NCBI RefSeq assembly: GCF_030867145.1
Contig: NC_134414.1
Location: 69,012,814-69,076,813 of the forward strand
Origin: Opisthocomus hoazin
Taxonomy: Eukaryota > Chordata > Aves > Opisthocomiformes > Opisthocomidae
Length of the DNA: 64,000 bases
Reading direction: 5' to 3'
Under the pieces are notes generated by a model. It saw only the letters and a list, made by a program, of their open reading frames with translations, searched no databases and had not been told where the DNA came from. This document shows positions 61,383 through 64,000 of the stretch, one piece after another. Position numbers and translations under genes: made by a program. How positions within the stretch are numbered: position 1 is the stretch's first letter; each line of letters opens with the position of its first letter.

Positions 61383-63569
61383 AGCCCTGGTCCTGATTGT
61401 TTTAACTGTAGATAAAGCAAAAATAAGTACTTCTAGCTATTGTGTAAGATATTCAGAAATTGGGGCAGCTGAATCGGCTACTGTGTAAGCTGATCAGTGC
61501 CTCTGGAGGGGGGGATTTTGCCTCTGAGGAACTGGCAATGCCACAGCAGGGCAGCTGCAGAGATCAAGTACCCACTGAGGTTATTCGTCAGTGCTTTATG
61601 TTGATCTGGAGGTATGAGAGGGATAAAGTTATTTTGTAAGATACTTTTTTTGTTGTTGATGGTGAAGACTAATTTTATTTTGTAAAACATTCTTTTCATA
61701 TGTGCAATTTTTTTATTCTCCCTTGTCCTTCTTTTGTTTTCTTAGGGCACTGAATTTATTTTCTGCTGCACAAACTGTCTGTAAATATTGTGAAAAAATA
61801 AAAGGATAGAAGTTTGTAGATAAAGAAGGTGGGCAGTCTAGTTCTGTAGCTGAAATAATGCAGTAGAAAACAATACTTTTATTTTTTTTTTCCCAAATAG
61901 ACAAATCAAAAGCAATGCCAGTTTTTCTCTCTGAAGATTGTGTGGCAAAACACTCAGGAGACTTCTTCCTCCATCTTCCCTCTCCCTCCACGAAAAAAAG
62001 CTTCCTGTGAACCCCCCCAGATCATACATCCTGAGAGACGTAATTTAAATAGGAAACTATAATCAGAACTGAGTAAAATATAAGTTCCTAATCGTATTTC
62101 CCTACAGCCTTTATTCTAACCCTGAGGACAGTAAGATTGTGCCTTCTTGAAACGAGAGAATTAATACTCCTCTTTCACATAGATGCTGTCAGGAGAAATC
62201 TGTTGGGACTTAGAAGTATAGGCTGGCAGCCTGCCCTCTGAGCTCAAGAAGGCATGGCACCATGCCCAGACTCTTTTTCTCAGGGCTTCAATTTTCTTTC
62301 ACATGGCTGTGCAAAACCAGTCTATACTTTCTGCTAACCTTGGTTCTCCTGCCGAAGACCCATCTGTACTACCTAGAGATTTCTGTTCTGTTCTTTTCAA
62401 CTTAGAATTCACTCCTGCTCCTCGTTGTCAGCTTTCTTCCCATAGCCAATGCATCTTAGCATCTTAACCTGCTTACAAAGACCAACTTTCTTAATTCAGC
62501 TCAGCTGGTGGATGGCTTTTCCAACCTTGTCGTACTTTTCGATGAGCCTCAGGTAGGGGGTAGCTAATCCTCTGTTAATTGCTGGAATGAGGATCTGACT
62601 TTGCTTTATTAGAAGTTCAGCCATTCTGGAAGAAAGTTAAATAATTGAATGTGTTGGTAATGCATGCTATATAGGTACATTGAATTGGATTTTTTAGACA
62701 GGTTCAGTTTGCTACTGATTGGATTGTCAGAACTTTTCATCATGCTATAAACAGTGACATTTCAAAAACATGATTTTTTTTTTTTTTTTGCTCTAGCAAA
62801 AAGCATTAAGCTTTCTTGGCATTCTGTTCATAATGAAGAAAAAGGATTAACAGCAAGCAAGGAAGTGACACTAAATAGTATGGGAGGAAGGGAGAAATGC
62901 CGTACTGTTGGCATTTTAGAATGATCCAAAGTGAATACTCAAGTCAGCCTGACAGACAATCAGAAGACACAGCTTTTAAACATAAGTGCTTTAGTTTTAT
63001 TAACTTCATTTTGAAAATAAAACACTGAAAAGGTTTTACAGTATTGAAATCTGAAATAGTATCATATACTCAATCACTACAGGTGGTAACTTTAAAACTA
63101 GTAAAATATATACTATGTGATATATTAATAGATGAGCTGTGCTCAGTATTTCAAATAGGAAAATGTGTAGAAAGCTGATGCCAAAAGGTCTGTCATAGAC
63201 TCTTAAGCCTGCATCATCAAGACCTGCCTGGCTGTTGTTGCCAGTCTTGAAGTACTTTGTTTTATCTTTTTGCCATACTTGTATGGTGTCTCTTGCTAGT
63301 TCTAGGCAGGACACAAAGGCAGGTGGCACTGCAGCTACCTTCCTTGGCAACAGTAATGTGTCAGGTATCACATTTTCATTTGAATTCGTTCATCTGGCGA
63401 TGGAAACCGGAGCCAAAGAGAACACAGACTGCAATTCCACTTACAGAGCTATCTCATGCATGTCACTCTGGGAGAGTTCAACGTGACTTTTGACAGGGCT
63501 GCACTAGCTAAAGTCTCAGAGTCATCATCAAAAATTCCCTGATCTCATCAGCTTAGTGTGTGGCAGCAC
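61383..63569. other. Non-coding DNA, no gene seen
   Basis: No supported exon or RNA gene. A T16 run lies at 62774-62789. Several short open frames lack recognisable content. Confidence 0.5.
62774..62789. repeat. T16 homopolymer
   Basis: Sixteen consecutive T residues followed by GCTCTAG. It resembles a polypyrimidine tract before an AG (62796), but the sequence after it is not a convincing exon. Confidence 0.8.
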
Positions 63570-64000
63570 CAGCCAAAAAAAGCAGTTAAAATGTTGGGTG
63601 TCATCAGGAAAGCTATTGAGAACAAGACAGAGAATATCTGCTCTATATTTTGCTGAGATGTGCAGCTTTGGTGGACCCAAATCTTGGCAGTGTGTGCAGG
63701 TCTGGTTTCCACACCCTAGGATGGGTAGTAGAGGAACAGAGAGGCCACTCCATTGATGAAGGGGAAGCAGCTGTCTTTGAGGGCCAGCATGGCAGGGATT
63801 AGTCATTTTGAGCAGAAGACTAGTGGAAAAGAGGAGTGAAATTTCAAAATCATAGGGCAGAGCTGTCATTCACCAAATCCTGTAGTACTGGAACTGCGTG
63901 ACATTTGAAATTAGGAGGAGACTGGCTTTAAACAGATGAAAGTACTTTCTAACAGAGTGACAAATTTAGATTTTTTTGCCGTAAGAGCTTGTGAATGTAG
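63570..64000 (+). mobile_element. Ancient, diverged CR1-like LINE, runs off the window
   Basis: In plus orientation, TGGGTGTCATCAGGAAAGC, TTGAGAACAAGACAGAGAAT, GGCAGTGTGTGCAGGTCTGG and, further on, TGAAATTAGGAGGAGACTGG and GAAAGTACTTTCTAACAGAG follow the order of the ORF2 end in older CR1 lineages. Many frame-breaking changes are present. It probably continues past 64000. Confidence 0.6.

Noticed and set aside
1..64000. CRISPR array, operon-like gene cluster, tRNA or rRNA genes
   Set aside because: No regularly spaced direct repeats, no closely packed coding frames, and no recognised tRNA box A/B pair or rRNA segment. The window is non-coding vertebrate DNA with retroelements.

Overview
This window is vertebrate nuclear DNA, almost certainly from a bird. 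It contains several CR1 LINE copies with the avian-type 3' end (8-bp ATTCTGTG-like units, reverse complement CACAGAAT) and two pieces of one endogenous-retrovirus LTR family that I know from bird genomes. It lacks the features of bacterial, plastid or mitochondrial DNA. Coding density is essentially nil: no host protein-coding gene could be identified with confidence. The longest open frames are either CR1 reverse-transcriptase remnants or chance frames in the GC-rich island.

Layout. From 1 to about 20.87 kb the DNA is AT-rich, non-coding and poor in recognisable repeats (one possible ancient SINE near 5.2 kb). From about 20.88 to 22.25 kb there is a strong CpG island with GC boxes and a near-consensus plus-strand splice donor at 21479. 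This is the best evidence for a gene in the window: a promoter and probably untranslated first exon. From 22.25 kb to the end the sequence looks like a long intron of that gene, or possibly intergenic DNA. This right-hand part holds all the younger retroelements: a 5'-inverted CR1 (26.26-26.65 kb), CR1 3' ends at 27.92-28.19 and 31.75-31.83 kb, a 1.1-kb minus-strand CR1 carrying the reverse-transcriptase FADD box (34.99-36.07 kb), a complete or nearly complete solo LTR (36.15-36.90 kb), an LTR 5' piece next to a minus-strand CR1 (50.69-51.37 kb), and a CR1 with an open ORF2 C-terminus (60.73-61.38 kb). Decayed older CR1 copies lie near 43.3 kb and from 63.57 kb to the window end.

Three stretches with good splice-site context and one open frame (39905-40004, 40275-40425, 50080-50154) are listed as weak exon candidates. 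I recognise no protein family in them, and the first two cannot be joined in a common reading frame. Nothing here supports a new multi-gene system. The most informative observations are the twin-priming CR1 structure, the oppositely oriented CR1 copies within what may be one transcript, the CpG-island promoter, and several local DNA structures (a 32-bp perfect AT palindrome and a hairpin with two alternative pairings).
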